Shown one piece after another: positions 1 through 9,195 of a stretch of DNA of 61,073 bases. The stretch spans positions 1 through 61,073 of the forward strand of contig JAJZMF010000022.1 of NCBI GenBank assembly GCA_021850325.1, read 5' to 3'. A program made the position numbers and the translations under genes. Each line of letters starts with the position of its first letter. The stretch's first letter is position 1. This stretch comes from Actinomycetes bacterium. Lineage in GTDB: Bacteria; Actinomycetota; Acidimicrobiia; Acidimicrobiales; Palsa-688. The notes below the pieces were generated by a model. The model did no database searches. It was not told where the DNA came from and saw only the letters and a list, made by a program, of their open reading frames with translations.

Positions 1-381
1 CGGACCCGGCGCATCGGCTGAATGGATCGTCGAGGACGCCGACAGCCGACGAATCCCAATTGCGCCTGGCCTGGGAGCGGTCTCTACCTGTGCGCAATGC
101 CCGCTTACAACCCTTCGGTGTCGTTCACGGGCACCGGTTTCAACAACAGCGGCGCGTACGGCCAGACAGACCAGATAAACATGGTCGACCAGAACGGGAA
201 TGTGGTCTCCCAGCCATCGAGCATTGGCACGAACGGCGACTTCAATGTGGGTTACGTGGGTAGCGGGACTAATGCCCCGGATAGTGGAATCCGCGTGAGC
301 ACGCTGGGTTCCAGGCTTCCTGTGGCAGTCAAATCGTTTTCGCCTCCCCTCAGCCCGCAGCCACACCCAGCAGGTAGGTGA
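1..381 (+). pseudogene. Truncated, frameshifted G1 (glutamic/A4-type) peptidase-like fragment
   Basis: Two reading frames together resemble the C-terminal half of a G1-family (eqolisin, PF01828) secreted peptidase. In frame 2, from base 2, I read ...ASAEWIVEDAD, which matches the AEWIVE block that carries the catalytic Glu in this family. The downstream strands (PSVSFTGTGF, then DQINMVDQNGNVV, then FNVGYVG) continue in frame 1. The switch falls near bases 85-115, so the fragment as given cannot make one protein. The 5' part lies outside the window. Either a decayed gene or a sequencing indel would explain it. No recognisable domain follows the last strand. Confidence 0.5.
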
Positions 382-864
382 CTGGTGGCGGTCTACGTAA
401 TGCATGGGATGTGGCGCGCTATCTCGCGCCGGAAACGGCCGGCGGCAGGGTGGCGACAAACGCAAGACGGCCTCAGGTCCTGGAACGCCGGTCCGGGAGC
501 GGGAGCCCGGCCCGGCGCCCACAAGTGGTCAATGTGCTTGCTTTTAGCGAAAAAGGTTCTCCCTCTGTTTGGCAAGCGCGTAATCGGTGTTCTGGGCGCC
601 GCCCCACCCTCCGCCGCCACCGTGCATGGTCGCTGGCGTCGGGGTCGGCAGAGCCATCACACGCGAGATTGAAGGGGGGCGGCTCGCAGGTCCGCGGTGA
701 CCCGGCAAACGGCTGGCTCGTCTCGCTCGCCAGTGCGCTCCAGCGGAACGCGGAACCTTCCGCGAATCTTACGCGAACCCAGCTCTCACGGAGGCCCGCT
801 GAGGCCCCGTCCGCGGCGGCGCCCCGTCACTTTGAGCGCGAAAGCCCTGGTCATGAGGTTGGAC
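382..864. other. Non-coding stretch between peptidase remnant and tRNA-Pro
   Basis: About 480 bp with no ORF that resembles a protein family. The open frames crossing it are low-complexity Arg/Gly/Pro/Ser translations typical of high-GC DNA. I see no hairpin with a U-tract, no repeat array and no convincing promoter. It may be decayed coding sequence or the region downstream of the tRNA gene. Confidence 0.4.
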
Positions 865-940
865 TGGTCGGGGAGGCGGGACTTGAACCCGCGGCCTCCT
901 GCTCCCAAAGCAGGTGCGCTACCAACTGCGCTACTCCCCG
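865..940 (-). tRNA. tRNA-Pro (anticodon UGG), CCA encoded
   Basis: On the minus strand a 7-bp acceptor stem CGGGGAG/CTCCCCG closes a complete cloverleaf. The D-loop is GTTGGTAG, the anticodon stem CCTGC/GCAGG encloses loop TTTGGGA (anticodon TGG, proline), and the T-arm is GCGGG TTCAAGT CCCGC. The discriminator A is followed by an encoded CCA at 865-867. A TACCCT box lies upstream on the minus strand, after about 1000, and may be its -10 element. Its position beside gene remnants would also fit a tRNA-associated integration scar, but I see no att-like repeat. Confidence 0.95.
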
Positions 941-1092
941 TGGTCGTTGCTCGAGCGTGCTGACCTGGGTGCTCGCCCCCAGGGTACTGACTGGCTTGCT
1001 GACGGTGACCCCGTAGGCTAGCCGTCCCTGGGCCGGCCGTCGACCAGGGCAGAGATGCCCGATCGGGCGCGTGGCACGCCCAGCGCCGCTGG

Positions 1093-1356
1093 GTGGCACC
1101 AGGCGGGGCACCGGCGTGCGCCGGCCACCGCTATATCGAGCTGTTCGGCACCAACCTGGCCCCCGGCTCTGCGAGCTGCCTGTGGTACAGGGCCGGCGGC
1201 TGCAAGGGAGTGAGCGTACAGGTGGGGGCCAACCAGGCCTTTGTCATCTACGGCTCACCGGGCGTCCTGCTCGTGCTGTCGCCCCCGGGGACGCCGGGCA
1301 CGGTGCCCATAACGGTCGTGGTCGACGGCCGGGCAACAGGGGCACCCGGCCTGTAA
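1093..1356 (+). pseudogene. IPT/TIG-like (Ig-fold) domain remnant
   Basis: The 87-residue frame reads like one IPT/TIG domain: YIELFGTNLAPGSASC, then VSVQVGANQAFVIYG, then LLVLSPPGTPGTVPITVVVDG. This is the usual progression from 'G.nL' to 'P.gt.GtV.vtV..dG' in cell-surface Ig-like repeats. No signal peptide, partner domain or ribosome-binding site precedes it, and the GTG start falls inside an already open frame. It is probably the leftover of a larger secreted protein. A short expressed protein cannot be excluded. Confidence 0.35.
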
Positions 1357-1674
1357 ACCTGCACCGGCACCCCCTCGGCGACTTCACGGGGGCTGGCCTG
1401 GCCGCGGCACGGTACATCCCGGTCGCGGCTCACCGGGGCCTGTCCAGCTCGGACCACGCTTGGTGCCGGGGATGGGCCCGGCCCGGCAGGTCGCGCTGGC
1501 GCGCAGTGCCGTGGGCCGCTGCCCCGTACCCGGGTGCCCGGTCGACGGGCCGGCAGGACCGGGGGGTGCCGGCCGCTGTGAGGTCGTACGAAACCGAGCA
1601 TTAACACGGTCGGGACATTGGGCCGTAGGCAGGGAGATATCATCGGCGGGATAGGGGGCATTACGGGTGAGACG
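1357..1674. other. Upstream region of the nucleoside ABC operon
   Basis: About 320 bp without a credible gene. A TTGGGC/TATCAT pair near 1618-1643 is the only promoter-like match, but its spacing (14 bp) is short. I looked for a purine-riboswitch-like fold, because BMP-type importers are sometimes riboswitch-controlled, and saw none. The immediate leader (GGGTGA before the ATG at 1675) gives a weak ribosome-binding site. Confidence 0.3.
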
Positions 1675-2895
1675 ATGACGACCGGGACCATGCCACCGGC
1701 GTCACCGCGGGCAGACGGGGCGGCCGGTGACCGGAAGCCGGGCCGTGCTCCTCGGTCGGTGGTCGGCTGGGCGGTGCTGCCTGTCTCTGCCCTGGCTGCG
1801 TTGGCTATCGGCGCCGTGCTCATCCTCGCCTTCGGCGCCAACCCCATCACCGGTTACCGCGCTTTGCTGAACGGGGCTTTCGGGGGCAGCTACGCGCTCG
1901 CCAGCACGGCACAGAAGGCGACACCGCTCCTCCTGGTTGCCGCAGGCACCTGTGTCGCCGTGCGGGCCAATGTGTGGAACATCGGGGGTGAGGGCCAGAT
2001 CGTCGCCGGGGCCCTGGCCTCGACGGCGACGGCCCTGGCCCTGCCGGGCCTGCCCGGTTGGCTACTGGTCCCCCTGGTGCTCGTGGTCGCCGCAGCCGGG
2101 GGTGCCCTCTGGGCAGGGGTTGCCGGCGTCTTCAAGGCGTACTTCAACGTGAACGAGATCCTGAGCACGATCATGCTCAACCTGGTCGCCGTCCAGGTCA
2201 TGAACTACCTGCTCTCCGGTCCGATGGTCAACAGGTCGCAGTCTTTCTCGGTGACCGGCCTGATACCGCAGACGAGGCTGTTGTCGTCGCGCTCCTGGCT
2301 GCCCACGCTGGTCCCGGGCACGCAGCTCAACCTGGGCGTACTGGTCGCGTTGGCCGTTGCAGCTGCGGTCTACGTGCTGCTTTGGCACAGCGGCTTCGGC
2401 TTCCGGGCCCGCGCGGTCGGGCTCTCCCCTGAGGCGGCGGCCTATGCGGGCATGTCGGTCAGGCGTACCACCGTGAACGCCATGCTCCTGTCCGGGGCGG
2501 CCTGCGGGCTTGCCGGGGCCGTGCTGGTCTTCGGCTCGATCTCCCACCGGATGGTGACGGACGGCAGCCTGACCGGGTTCACCGGTAACGACGGCTTCAA
2601 CGGGATCGTCGTCGCCCTGTTCGGGGGCCTCAACCCGGCGTGGAGCGTGGTATCGGCGTTCCTGTTCGGAGGGCTGCTGGTGGGGGGCACGGCGATGCAG
2701 GGGGCGACCGGTGTCCCCACCGACCTCGTCACCACCATCGAGGGGCTGGTCGTGGTCTTCGTCGTCTCGATGGACTTCCTGCGCACCGGTGCCCGGCTCC
2801 GCCAGGAGGTGACGGAGCGGGGGGGTGACGGTGACCTGCCCGCCCGGGCACGGTCGCGGTCCCTGGTCCTGCGACTGGCGCGGGCACGGGTATGA
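1675..2895 (+). CDS. Nucleoside-type ABC transporter permease 1
   Basis: Inner-membrane permease of the BMP/nucleoside importer family (YufP-like, PF02653 branched-chain/ribose fold). About ten hydrophobic segments start near residue 27. The motif VWNIGGEGQIVAG after the second segment and the NEILSTIMLN loop are characteristic, and the latter contacts the ATPase. I prefer the ATG at 1675 (GGGTGA upstream) to the TTG at 1618 in the same frame. It is the first gene of a four-gene operon: its stop overlaps the next permease by ATGA, so the two membrane subunits are probably made in equal amounts and pair as a heterodimer. Substrate is inferred from family only. Confidence 0.88.
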   Translation: MTTGTMPPASPRADGAAGDRKPGRAPRSVVGWAVLPVSALAALAIGAVLILAFGANPITGYRALLNGAFGGSYALASTAQKATPLLLVAAGTCVAVRANVWNIGGEGQIVAGALASTATALALPGLPGWLLVPLVLVVAAAGGALWAGVAGVFKAYFNVNEILSTIMLNLVAVQVMNYLLSGPMVNRSQSFSVTGLIPQTRLLSSRSWLPTLVPGTQLNLGVLVALAVAAAVYVLLWHSGFGFRARAVGLSPEAAAYAGMSVRRTTVNAMLLSGAACGLAGAVLVFGSISHRMVTDGSLTGFTGNDGFNGIVVALFGGLNPAWSVVSAFLFGGLLVGGTAMQGATGVPTDLVTTIEGLVVVFVVSMDFLRTGARLRQEVTERGGDGDLPARARSRSLVLRLARARV

Positions 2896-3824
2896 GCCAG
2901 TTCTTCACCTATGCCGTCATAACGGCGACGATCGCCTCAGCTGTGCAGTACGCGGCGCCGTTCCTGCTGGCCGCCCTGGGCGAGACTGTGGGCCAGCGGA
3001 GCGGGGTCCTCAACCTGGGCGTGGACGGGATAATGCTCCTCAGCGCCTTCAGCTGCTACTTCGTCGCCCTGCGGACGGGCAGCGACCTGCTCGGGGTGGT
3101 GGTCGGCATGCTCACAGGAGCCGTCCTGGGGCTGCTGACGGCGTTCATGAGCGTCACCCTGAGGGCCCAGCAGGGGATCAGCGGCATCGGCGTGTACATC
3201 TTGGGCCTTGGTCTGAGCGACCTGCTGTTCGTCCGTTTCGTGGGCACGCCTCTCCCCGTCAGCTCCCTGCCCAATGTCTCCGTACCCGGGTTGTCCCGCC
3301 TACCCGCACTGGGGCCCATGTTCTTCCAGCAGAACTGGTTGGTGTACATAGCGTTCCTCCTGGTCCCGGCGGTGGCGTTCTTCCTTTACCGCACCACCTA
3401 CGGGACCAGGGTGCTCGCGGTTGGCGAGAACCCGGCGGCAGCGGACAGCGTGGGGATCAGCGTCACCCGCACCCGCTACGCGACCGTGGTCTTCGGCTGC
3501 ACCATGGCAGGTCTGGCGGGGTCCACGCTGCTCCTCCTGGACGGTATCTTCCAGGAGAACCTGACCCAGAGCGCGGGGTTCATCGCCGTTGCCCTCGTGT
3601 ACTTCGGGGCCTGGCGCCCCTTCGGCGTGATGACCGGGTCGCTGCTCTACGGAGTGGTCACGGCCGTGGTCCTGCAGTGGAAGTCGCTCGGGATAATCCC
3701 GACCTCGGCCGCGGACCTTGCCGCCACGGCTCCGGCCGTCATAACCGTGCTGGCGCTGGTAGTGCTGGCAGGCCGCTTCAAGCAGCCCTCCTCATTGGGC
3801 AAGGCCTATGTCAGAGGTGCCTGA
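2892..3824 (+). CDS. Nucleoside-type ABC transporter permease 2
   Basis: Second permease of the importer (YufQ-like, PF02653), 310 residues, with about eight to nine hydrophobic segments. The family signature GQRSGVLNLGVDGIMLL lies near residues 35-51, and the cytoplasmic loop GENPAAADSVGISV that couples to the ATPase lies near 178-191. The ATG overlaps the stop of the upstream permease (ATGA), which implies translational coupling. The C-terminus slightly overlaps the originally longer frame of the binding protein, but that gene probably starts further downstream. Confidence 0.9.
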   Translation: MSQFFTYAVITATIASAVQYAAPFLLAALGETVGQRSGVLNLGVDGIMLLSAFSCYFVALRTGSDLLGVVVGMLTGAVLGLLTAFMSVTLRAQQGISGIGVYILGLGLSDLLFVRFVGTPLPVSSLPNVSVPGLSRLPALGPMFFQQNWLVYIAFLLVPAVAFFLYRTTYGTRVLAVGENPAAADSVGISVTRTRYATVVFGCTMAGLAGSTLLLLDGIFQENLTQSAGFIAVALVYFGAWRPFGVMTGSLLYGVVTAVVLQWKSLGIIPTSAADLAATAPAVITVLALVVLAGRFKQPSSLGKAYVRGA

Positions 3825-3894
3825 CCCCGGCCCGGCCCCTGAGGCCGTCACCGCAACGGGTAGGAGCACCTACCCCCGAACAAGGAGGACCACC

Positions 3895-4890
3895 TTGGCA
3901 ACGAGACTCTTGCGAGCACGGGCGCTGTTGGCCGGTGCCGTTGTGCCCGCGGTTGTGGCCGCCGTCCTGCCCGCTGCCACACCTGCGGCGTCGGCTGCGC
4001 CCGTCCTCAAGGTGGCGCTGGTGGCTCCCAGCGCTGTCAACGACCTGGCGTTCACGCAGTCCATGGTGGCGGCATTGAACTCGTTGAAGAAGGCGTACAA
4101 CCTGCGGGTCACGATCTCGGACAACGAGTTCGTCGTCTCGGACGCTGCCAACCTCATCCACCAGTACGCAGCCGAGCACTACAACCTCGTCATCGCCCAC
4201 GGCTCCCAGTACGGGAGCATCCTGCAGCAGCTGGCCCCCAAGTTCCCCAAGGTGTCCTTTGCCTGGGGCACTGCCGGGTCGACCTTCAACCAGCGCAACA
4301 TCTATGCCTACCAGGCGGCCTCCAACCAGGGTGGCTATGTCCAGGGCTACATGGCCGGGATGATCAGCAAGAGCCACGTGATAGGGGTGATCGGCCCGAT
4401 CGACGTGGGCGATGCCCAGCTGTACGTGGACGGGTTCAAGGCGGGTGTGCTGGCTCAGGACCCGAAGGCCACGGTGCACGTCTCGTTCACCGGTTCCTTC
4501 AGTGATGTCAGCCTCATGGCCAGCGCGGCGAAGTCGTATGTGGCCGACGGCGCCGACGTGCTGAGCGGGAGCTCGCAGTCCGTGGTCGGGGCCATCGGTG
4601 TGGCCAAGTCCCGCAACGCGGCCTGGTTCGGCACCCAGTGGGTGCAGACGTCGCTGGCACCCAAGACGGTCGTCTCGTCCCAGGTCTACAACTGGGTACC
4701 CGTCCTGCGCCAGATGTTGGGGCGCATCCGCGTGGGCAAGCTCGGTGGCGAGACGTACACGATCAACCTGGCCAACGGTGGGGAGAAGATCGACTTCAAC
4801 CCCGGTTACAAACTGCCTGCCAAGGTCAAGGCCGAGGCTGACAAGCTCGTGTCGGAGATCGCGCACGGCTCGCTCAAGGTCCCTCAGTAG
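3895..4890 (+). CDS. BMP-family substrate-binding protein (nucleoside-type)
   Basis: Extracytoplasmic binding protein of the Bmp/Med family (PF02608) feeding the two permeases. I choose TTG 3895 over an in-frame ATG at 3808. AAGGAGG lies six bases before the TTG, and the TTG start gives a clean Sec signal peptide (MATRLLRARALLAG, then a hydrophobic core ending ASA-AP). Starting at 3808 would place about 29 odd residues in front of the signal. Family blocks visible include VNDLAFTQS, NLVIAHGSQYG, GYVQGYMAG and VSGSSQSVVGAIGVAK-like segments. There is no lipobox Cys, unlike many BMP proteins, so retention at the membrane is unclear. Mature length is about 300 residues. Confidence 0.88.
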   Translation: MATRLLRARALLAGAVVPAVVAAVLPAATPAASAAPVLKVALVAPSAVNDLAFTQSMVAALNSLKKAYNLRVTISDNEFVVSDAANLIHQYAAEHYNLVIAHGSQYGSILQQLAPKFPKVSFAWGTAGSTFNQRNIYAYQAASNQGGYVQGYMAGMISKSHVIGVIGPIDVGDAQLYVDGFKAGVLAQDPKATVHVSFTGSFSDVSLMASAAKSYVADGADVLSGSSQSVVGAIGVAKSRNAAWFGTQWVQTSLAPKTVVSSQVYNWVPVLRQMLGRIRVGKLGGETYTINLANGGEKIDFNPGYKLPAKVKAEADKLVSEIAHGSLKVPQ

Positions 4891-4914
4891 GGAACCGGGC
4901 ACAGGGACGAGGTC

Positions 4915-6519
4915 ATGGCCGGTACCCCGGAGGTAGCGTCAGCGGGACCGCTCCTGGAAATGCGCGGGATCACCAAGCGTTTCCCCGGGGTGCTGGCCAA
5001 TGACAACGTCGATTTCGACGTGCGCCCCGGGGAGGTCCACGCCCTGTTCGGGGAGAACGGGGCCGGCAAGAGCACGTTGATGCACGTCCTGTACGGCATC
5101 CATCAACCCGACCGGGGCACGATCGCCCTGGGGGGCCGGCCAGTCCGCATCCCGTCGCCTGCTGCCGCCATCGCCATGGGCATCGGCATGGTCCACCAGC
5201 ACTTCATGCTCGTGCCCACCCTCACAGTGGCCGAGAACGTGTCCCTGGGGCTGAAGTCCAGCCGGGGCCCGCTCAAGGACCTGAGCCGGGTGGCGGCCCG
5301 GGTGGAGGAGCTGTCGGAGAGCTATGGCCTGCGTGTGCACCCGTCGGCCAAGGTGTGGCAGCTCTCGGTGGGGGAGCGCCAGCGGGTGGAGATCATCAAA
5401 GCCCTCTACCGGGAGTCACGGCTGCTCGTCCTCGACGAGCCGACGGCAGTGCTGACCCCGGGCGAAGTGGACGAGCTGTTCGCTGCGCTGCGGAAGATGG
5501 CGTCCGAGGGGTGCGGGCTCGTGTTCATCTCCCACAAGATCCGTGAGGTGCTCGGCCTTTCGGACCGGGTCACCGTGCTCAGGGCGGGCCGGCGCGTGGC
5601 GACCGTGCAGGCCGGGGAAGTGAGCGGCGAGCAGCTGGCCGAGATGATGGTCGGTAGGCACATCAACCGTGAGGACCTGACGGCCAGTGCGGTGCCCGGC
5701 AGGGCGCGCCTGTCCGTGAAGGGCCTCGTAGTGAGGGGTGACCGGGGCACCGAGGCCGTACGGGGGGTCTCGCTCGAGGTCAGGGCGGGTGAGATCGTCG
5801 GGATCGCAGGCGTGTCCGGCAATGGCCAGAGGGAGCTGGAGGAGGCGATCGCCGGGCTACGACCGCCGGCGCAGGGTTCGGTGCTCGTGGACGGAGCCGA
5901 GCTGGCTGGTCGGCCCTCGGGGGCAGTGAGGAGGGCCGGCCTCGGCTACGTCCCCGAGGAGAGGATGAGGCACGGGGTGGTGGGGGAGTTCAGCGTGGCG
6001 GAGAACCTGATGCTGGCCAGCTCGAACGACCCGGCCCTCCTCCGGCGTCCCGGGTTCCTGCGCCGCAGGGCGGTGCGCGCCCGGGCACGGGAGCTGGTGG
6101 CGGCCTTCGACGTGCGCACCCCGAGCCTGGCCACGCCGGTGAGGAACCTGTCCGGCGGCAACATCCAGAAGCTGATAGTGGCCCGGGAACTGGCGGCCCA
6201 GCCCAAGGTGTTCCTCGTGGCCCAGCCCACCAGGGGTATTGATGTCACAGCCGCCCGCTACATCCATGAACGCCTGAGGGCAGAGGCGGCAAAAGGCACG
6301 GCGGTGCTGATCGTCTCCGAGGACCTGGACGAGGTGATGACCGTTTCCACCCGGGTCCTCGTGATGTACGAGGGCAGGGTCATCGGCGAGGCCGACCCCC
6401 GCCACACCACGAGGGAGGCGATCGGGCTGATGATGGCCGGTGTCGTCGCAGCCGGAGCCGAGCCGGCCCGGGGCCCCGGAAGAGAGCTCGAGGCCGCAGC
6501 CGACGCCGAGGTGGTCTGA
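4915..6519 (+). CDS. Nucleoside-type ABC transporter, double ATP-binding subunit
   Basis: Energises the upstream permease pair (YufO/RbsA-like, two ABC domains in one 534-residue chain). The first domain has an intact Walker A (GENGAGKST, about residues 43-51), signature LSVGERQRVE and Walker B LLVLDEPTAV. The second has a degenerate Walker A (GVSGNGQRE), signature LSGGNIQK and Walker B-like VFLVAQPTRGID. The asymmetry of one canonical and one degenerate site is normal for this family. It lies 24 bp after the binding-protein gene and is the last gene of the operon. Confidence 0.93.
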   Translation: MAGTPEVASAGPLLEMRGITKRFPGVLANDNVDFDVRPGEVHALFGENGAGKSTLMHVLYGIHQPDRGTIALGGRPVRIPSPAAAIAMGIGMVHQHFMLVPTLTVAENVSLGLKSSRGPLKDLSRVAARVEELSESYGLRVHPSAKVWQLSVGERQRVEIIKALYRESRLLVLDEPTAVLTPGEVDELFAALRKMASEGCGLVFISHKIREVLGLSDRVTVLRAGRRVATVQAGEVSGEQLAEMMVGRHINREDLTASAVPGRARLSVKGLVVRGDRGTEAVRGVSLEVRAGEIVGIAGVSGNGQRELEEAIAGLRPPAQGSVLVDGAELAGRPSGAVRRAGLGYVPEERMRHGVVGEFSVAENLMLASSNDPALLRRPGFLRRRAVRARARELVAAFDVRTPSLATPVRNLSGGNIQKLIVARELAAQPKVFLVAQPTRGIDVTAARYIHERLRAEAAKGTAVLIVSEDLDEVMTVSTRVLVMYEGRVIGEADPRHTTREAIGLMMAGVVAAGAEPARGPGRELEAAADAEVV

Positions 6520-6594
6520 CAGCCCTCGTCTGGGACCGGCCCGGCAACCGCCTACTGCCACGGTCTGCACAGGGCGGAAGCCCTGGAGGCCGGC

Positions 6595-7539
6595 TCACCC
6601 GCCTCTGACCGGCGTGGCCCCTCGGCTCGTGGCGGGAGCGCGGACCAGGTACCACGTCCCTCCGAAGGAGGGGATCCCCTCGCCATTGGCGTTGCCCGGA
6701 CTGCTGTCGCCCGCGTAGGTGTACAAGGGGTACCCGTTGTAGGTCAGCTCCCTGAGCCCGCCTCGGGCCAGCACTCCCAGGTGCCCGCGGACGCCGGGGC
6801 CTGCCCGGGGCACCTGGCCCTTGCCCACCAGTAACGGAGGCCAGATGGACAGGCACCCCGAGGTGCAGGTCAGGTGGCCGGGCCGCTCGTCCGAGAGGAG
6901 GTAGAGGCTCATGCGGCTGCTGTCAGCGAGCACCGGGCCGTAGTGGCGGAGGTCGACGACGACCACGGTGGGCTTCCCTGTTGCCGGGCCGGAGCGGACG
7001 GCACCGGCCCCGGCCACCGGGCCCACGAGCTCGAGGGAGAGCGCCAGGGCGAGCGCTCCGGCACCGAGCAGAGCCCCAGTCGCCCGAGCGGCCGTGGCCA
7101 GCACCCGGCCTCCACGGGGGGCCCGGAGAGCCAAGCGGGCCAGGGCCACCGCTCCCAGGACGCCGAAGGCGGCGAGCTCCAGGCCGCCGGCCCATGCTCC
7201 ATAGGACGTCGGCACCTCCTTGAAGCCGAACAGGCCGACGCTGAGGCTGAGCAGGTAACCGCCCAGAGTGGCCAGAGCGAACAAGGCGGCACCTGCGGGG
7301 ACCACGGGCCCTTTGGTCGCCACCACGAGCACGGCAGAACAGATGGCAGCAGCGAACTGGAGGACGAAGAGCGTACCGATCGTGGGGACCGGCCCGTAAC
7401 CGTTGAAATAGAGGTACAGGTGCAGCGCCCCGCTGCCCGCCAGCACCAGGGCGCCCAGAGCTGCGAAGCCACGCCCGCCCAGGGCCCGCGCCCAGGGCCC
7501 CGGTCCTGCCGCATGCCCACTTACCGTTCCTGTGCTCAT
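6595..7539 (-). CDS. Membrane protein with C-terminal PF03640 'secreted repeat' domain
   Basis: About 314 residues. The N-terminal half has five to six hydrophobic segments (residues about 20-175). The C-terminal half is extracytoplasmic, with two blocks typical of the COG4315/PF03640 repeat: LTCTSGCLSIWPPLLV and LTYNGYPLYTYAGDSSPGN...GGTWYLV. Proteins with this repeat are common in actinobacteria and bind an unknown ligand; some are suggested to be redox-linked. It sits 86 bp downstream of an ASST-family gene on the same strand and is probably co-transcribed with it, so it may be its membrane partner. That pairing is inference. Confidence 0.75.
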   Translation of the reverse strand: MSTGTVSGHAAGPGPWARALGGRGFAALGALVLAGSGALHLYLYFNGYGPVPTIGTLFVLQFAAAICSAVLVVATKGPVVPAGAALFALATLGGYLLSLSVGLFGFKEVPTSYGAWAGGLELAAFGVLGAVALARLALRAPRGGRVLATAARATGALLGAGALALALSLELVGPVAGAGAVRSGPATGKPTVVVVDLRHYGPVLADSSRMSLYLLSDERPGHLTCTSGCLSIWPPLLVGKGQVPRAGPGVRGHLGVLARGGLRELTYNGYPLYTYAGDSSPGNANGEGIPSFGGTWYLVRAPATSRGATPVRGG

Positions 7540-7625
7540 GTCGGTTGTCCCCCGCGCGTCGTGGTCTTGCCTACCCGAGGGTTATTACGCAGGGGCGGTC
7601 CAAGGGGATGGCCCGACCGGCGGGC

Positions 7626-9170
7626 TCAGGCTGGTTTGACCGGGCGTGAGCGGGCGAGCTCACCCCCTGCGCCGTCGAGGGCGACGACGGCGAAGAAGGG
7701 GCCGGCGGAGTTCACGGCCACGGCCGTTTCGAAGCCCGTCCTGGGCTGGGCACCCACCTCGCTGAGCGAGCCCGCGGTCGCTCCGGCAAGGACCACCCAG
7801 CGAGCCAGCGCGGTCGAGCCGTTCCAGCTGGCATAGGCGACAGAGCCGCCAGCCGGGTTGGCCTTTACAGCCAGGGCGGGAGGCTCCGCCGGTACGGCTG
7901 CCCAGTCCTGGGTGTAGGCGCGGTAGGAGTGGTACCCGAGAGGCAGCTCGCCGTCGAGGAGGAGCTCACCTCCGGCCGAGAACTCCGTGAAGTAGGGCTG
8001 GTTGCCCCAGCCCACGAAGGCACGCCCGTCTGCCAGCAGCTGGACGTTGCCCTGGTTGGCGGCGATGAACCCGGCCGGGTGCTCGAACGCCCGGAGAAGG
8101 CGGACATCGCGCGCGGCCTCGTCCACGCCCAGTAGCAGACCTCTTGACCTGCGCTCCTCGTCAGGGCTGCCGCCGTCGTCGAACACGGTCATCAGGTTGT
8201 GCCCGTGAGGGCGCGCGTCGTGCTGCCAGTAGAAGTTGGAGGCCGGGCCCATTTTGAAGTCGGACCGCCGGCCGTTCATCCTCCATATGACGTCACCGCT
8301 CACCCTGTCGATTTTGTAGATCGCCCATGTGTTACGCGCTGATATTATCAGGTTGCCATCGGGCGCCTCGGCGACCGAATTTATGTGGAAATAGTCGAAC
8401 GGGCCGGGTGCGGAGTACCGCTGGTAGGTCTCGTCGATGCCGATATGGCGGTAGCTGTCCCAGTCCATCAGCACCTTGCCCGACGCCAGGTCGACCTCCT
8501 GGGCGTGCCCGGTCAGCACCCGGGCTTTGGACGGGCCGCCCAGCGAGGACAGGTCTGTCACCACGTGGCCGAACGCGGTTATGAACGCAGTGCCCCGGGA
8601 CGTGAGCAGCAGCTCGTGCAGGTCCGCCTGCAGCCCGTCACCTGCTTTCACCGTCAACAGGTCCTGGTAGTGGGTGCCCGCCAGCTGTCCCGTGCCCAAC
8701 CCGTAGCCATTGACCACCTTGCCCTGCCACCAGGTGAGGACGGGCCGCCCCCGGTATGACTGCACCTGGAGGTCGAAGGGCGCCAGGGACGGCATGGGCT
8801 TGAACCAGACCAGTTCACCGCGACGGTCCAGGACCATCAGCCCGGGCTCGCTGTCGCTGACGGGTAGGTAGGTCCGGGCAGCCAGGAAGATGTACCCGGG
8901 GCCTGCCGGGCCGGGGGCGACCTGGTCGACGCGGACGCGGGGCGGCTTGAGGTCGGGCCGGCTCACGAACCGCAGCGGGGTGGCGGAAGGGTGACCGGAG
9001 CCCTCGCCGGCGGTGACCGGCCGGTGCCCGTGCGGCCACTCGTAGCCGGCGAGGCCGGCCAGTGCCAGCGCCGCCAGGCCCCCGCCGGCCCCGGCGAGGA
9101 AGCGGCGCCGGCTCAGGGCCGCTCGGGGCTCCTGGCCGCCCTCGGGCTGGCGCACTACCGGTCCGTTCAT
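7626..9170 (-). CDS. Tat-exported arylsulfotransferase (ASST)-family beta-propeller protein, copy 1
   Basis: Predicted extracytoplasmic protein of the PF14269 arylsulfotransferase family, 514 residues. The frame is open to 9419, but I start at ATG 9170, where AGGAG sits seven bases upstream and a twin-arginine signal follows (SRRRFLAGAGGG plus a hydrophobic stretch). Family blocks are FDYFHINSV (about residue 260), SARNTWAIYKID, WRMNGRRSDF, WQHDARPHGHN (about 315) with conserved histidines, GNVQLLADG, VGWGNQPYFTEF and a C-terminal ASWNGST/GFET strand pair. In characterised ASST enzymes a histidine accepts the sulfuryl group; which His does so here is not known. The gene diverges from the sulfotransferase at 9330 across a phased repeat array. 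Confidence 0.8.
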   Translation of the reverse strand: MNGPVVRQPEGGQEPRAALSRRRFLAGAGGGLAALALAGLAGYEWPHGHRPVTAGEGSGHPSATPLRFVSRPDLKPPRVRVDQVAPGPAGPGYIFLAARTYLPVSDSEPGLMVLDRRGELVWFKPMPSLAPFDLQVQSYRGRPVLTWWQGKVVNGYGLGTGQLAGTHYQDLLTVKAGDGLQADLHELLLTSRGTAFITAFGHVVTDLSSLGGPSKARVLTGHAQEVDLASGKVLMDWDSYRHIGIDETYQRYSAPGPFDYFHINSVAEAPDGNLIISARNTWAIYKIDRVSGDVIWRMNGRRSDFKMGPASNFYWQHDARPHGHNLMTVFDDGGSPDEERRSRGLLLGVDEAARDVRLLRAFEHPAGFIAANQGNVQLLADGRAFVGWGNQPYFTEFSAGGELLLDGELPLGYHSYRAYTQDWAAVPAEPPALAVKANPAGGSVAYASWNGSTALARWVVLAGATAGSLSEVGAQPRTGFETAVAVNSAGPFFAVVALDGAGGELARSRPVKPA

Positions 9171-9195
9171 ATGAGTGCTCCTAGCAAGCGTAATT

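Noticed and set aside
1357-1674. Purine-type riboswitch before the nucleoside importer
   Set aside because: No three-way junction core or conserved loop sequences could be found.
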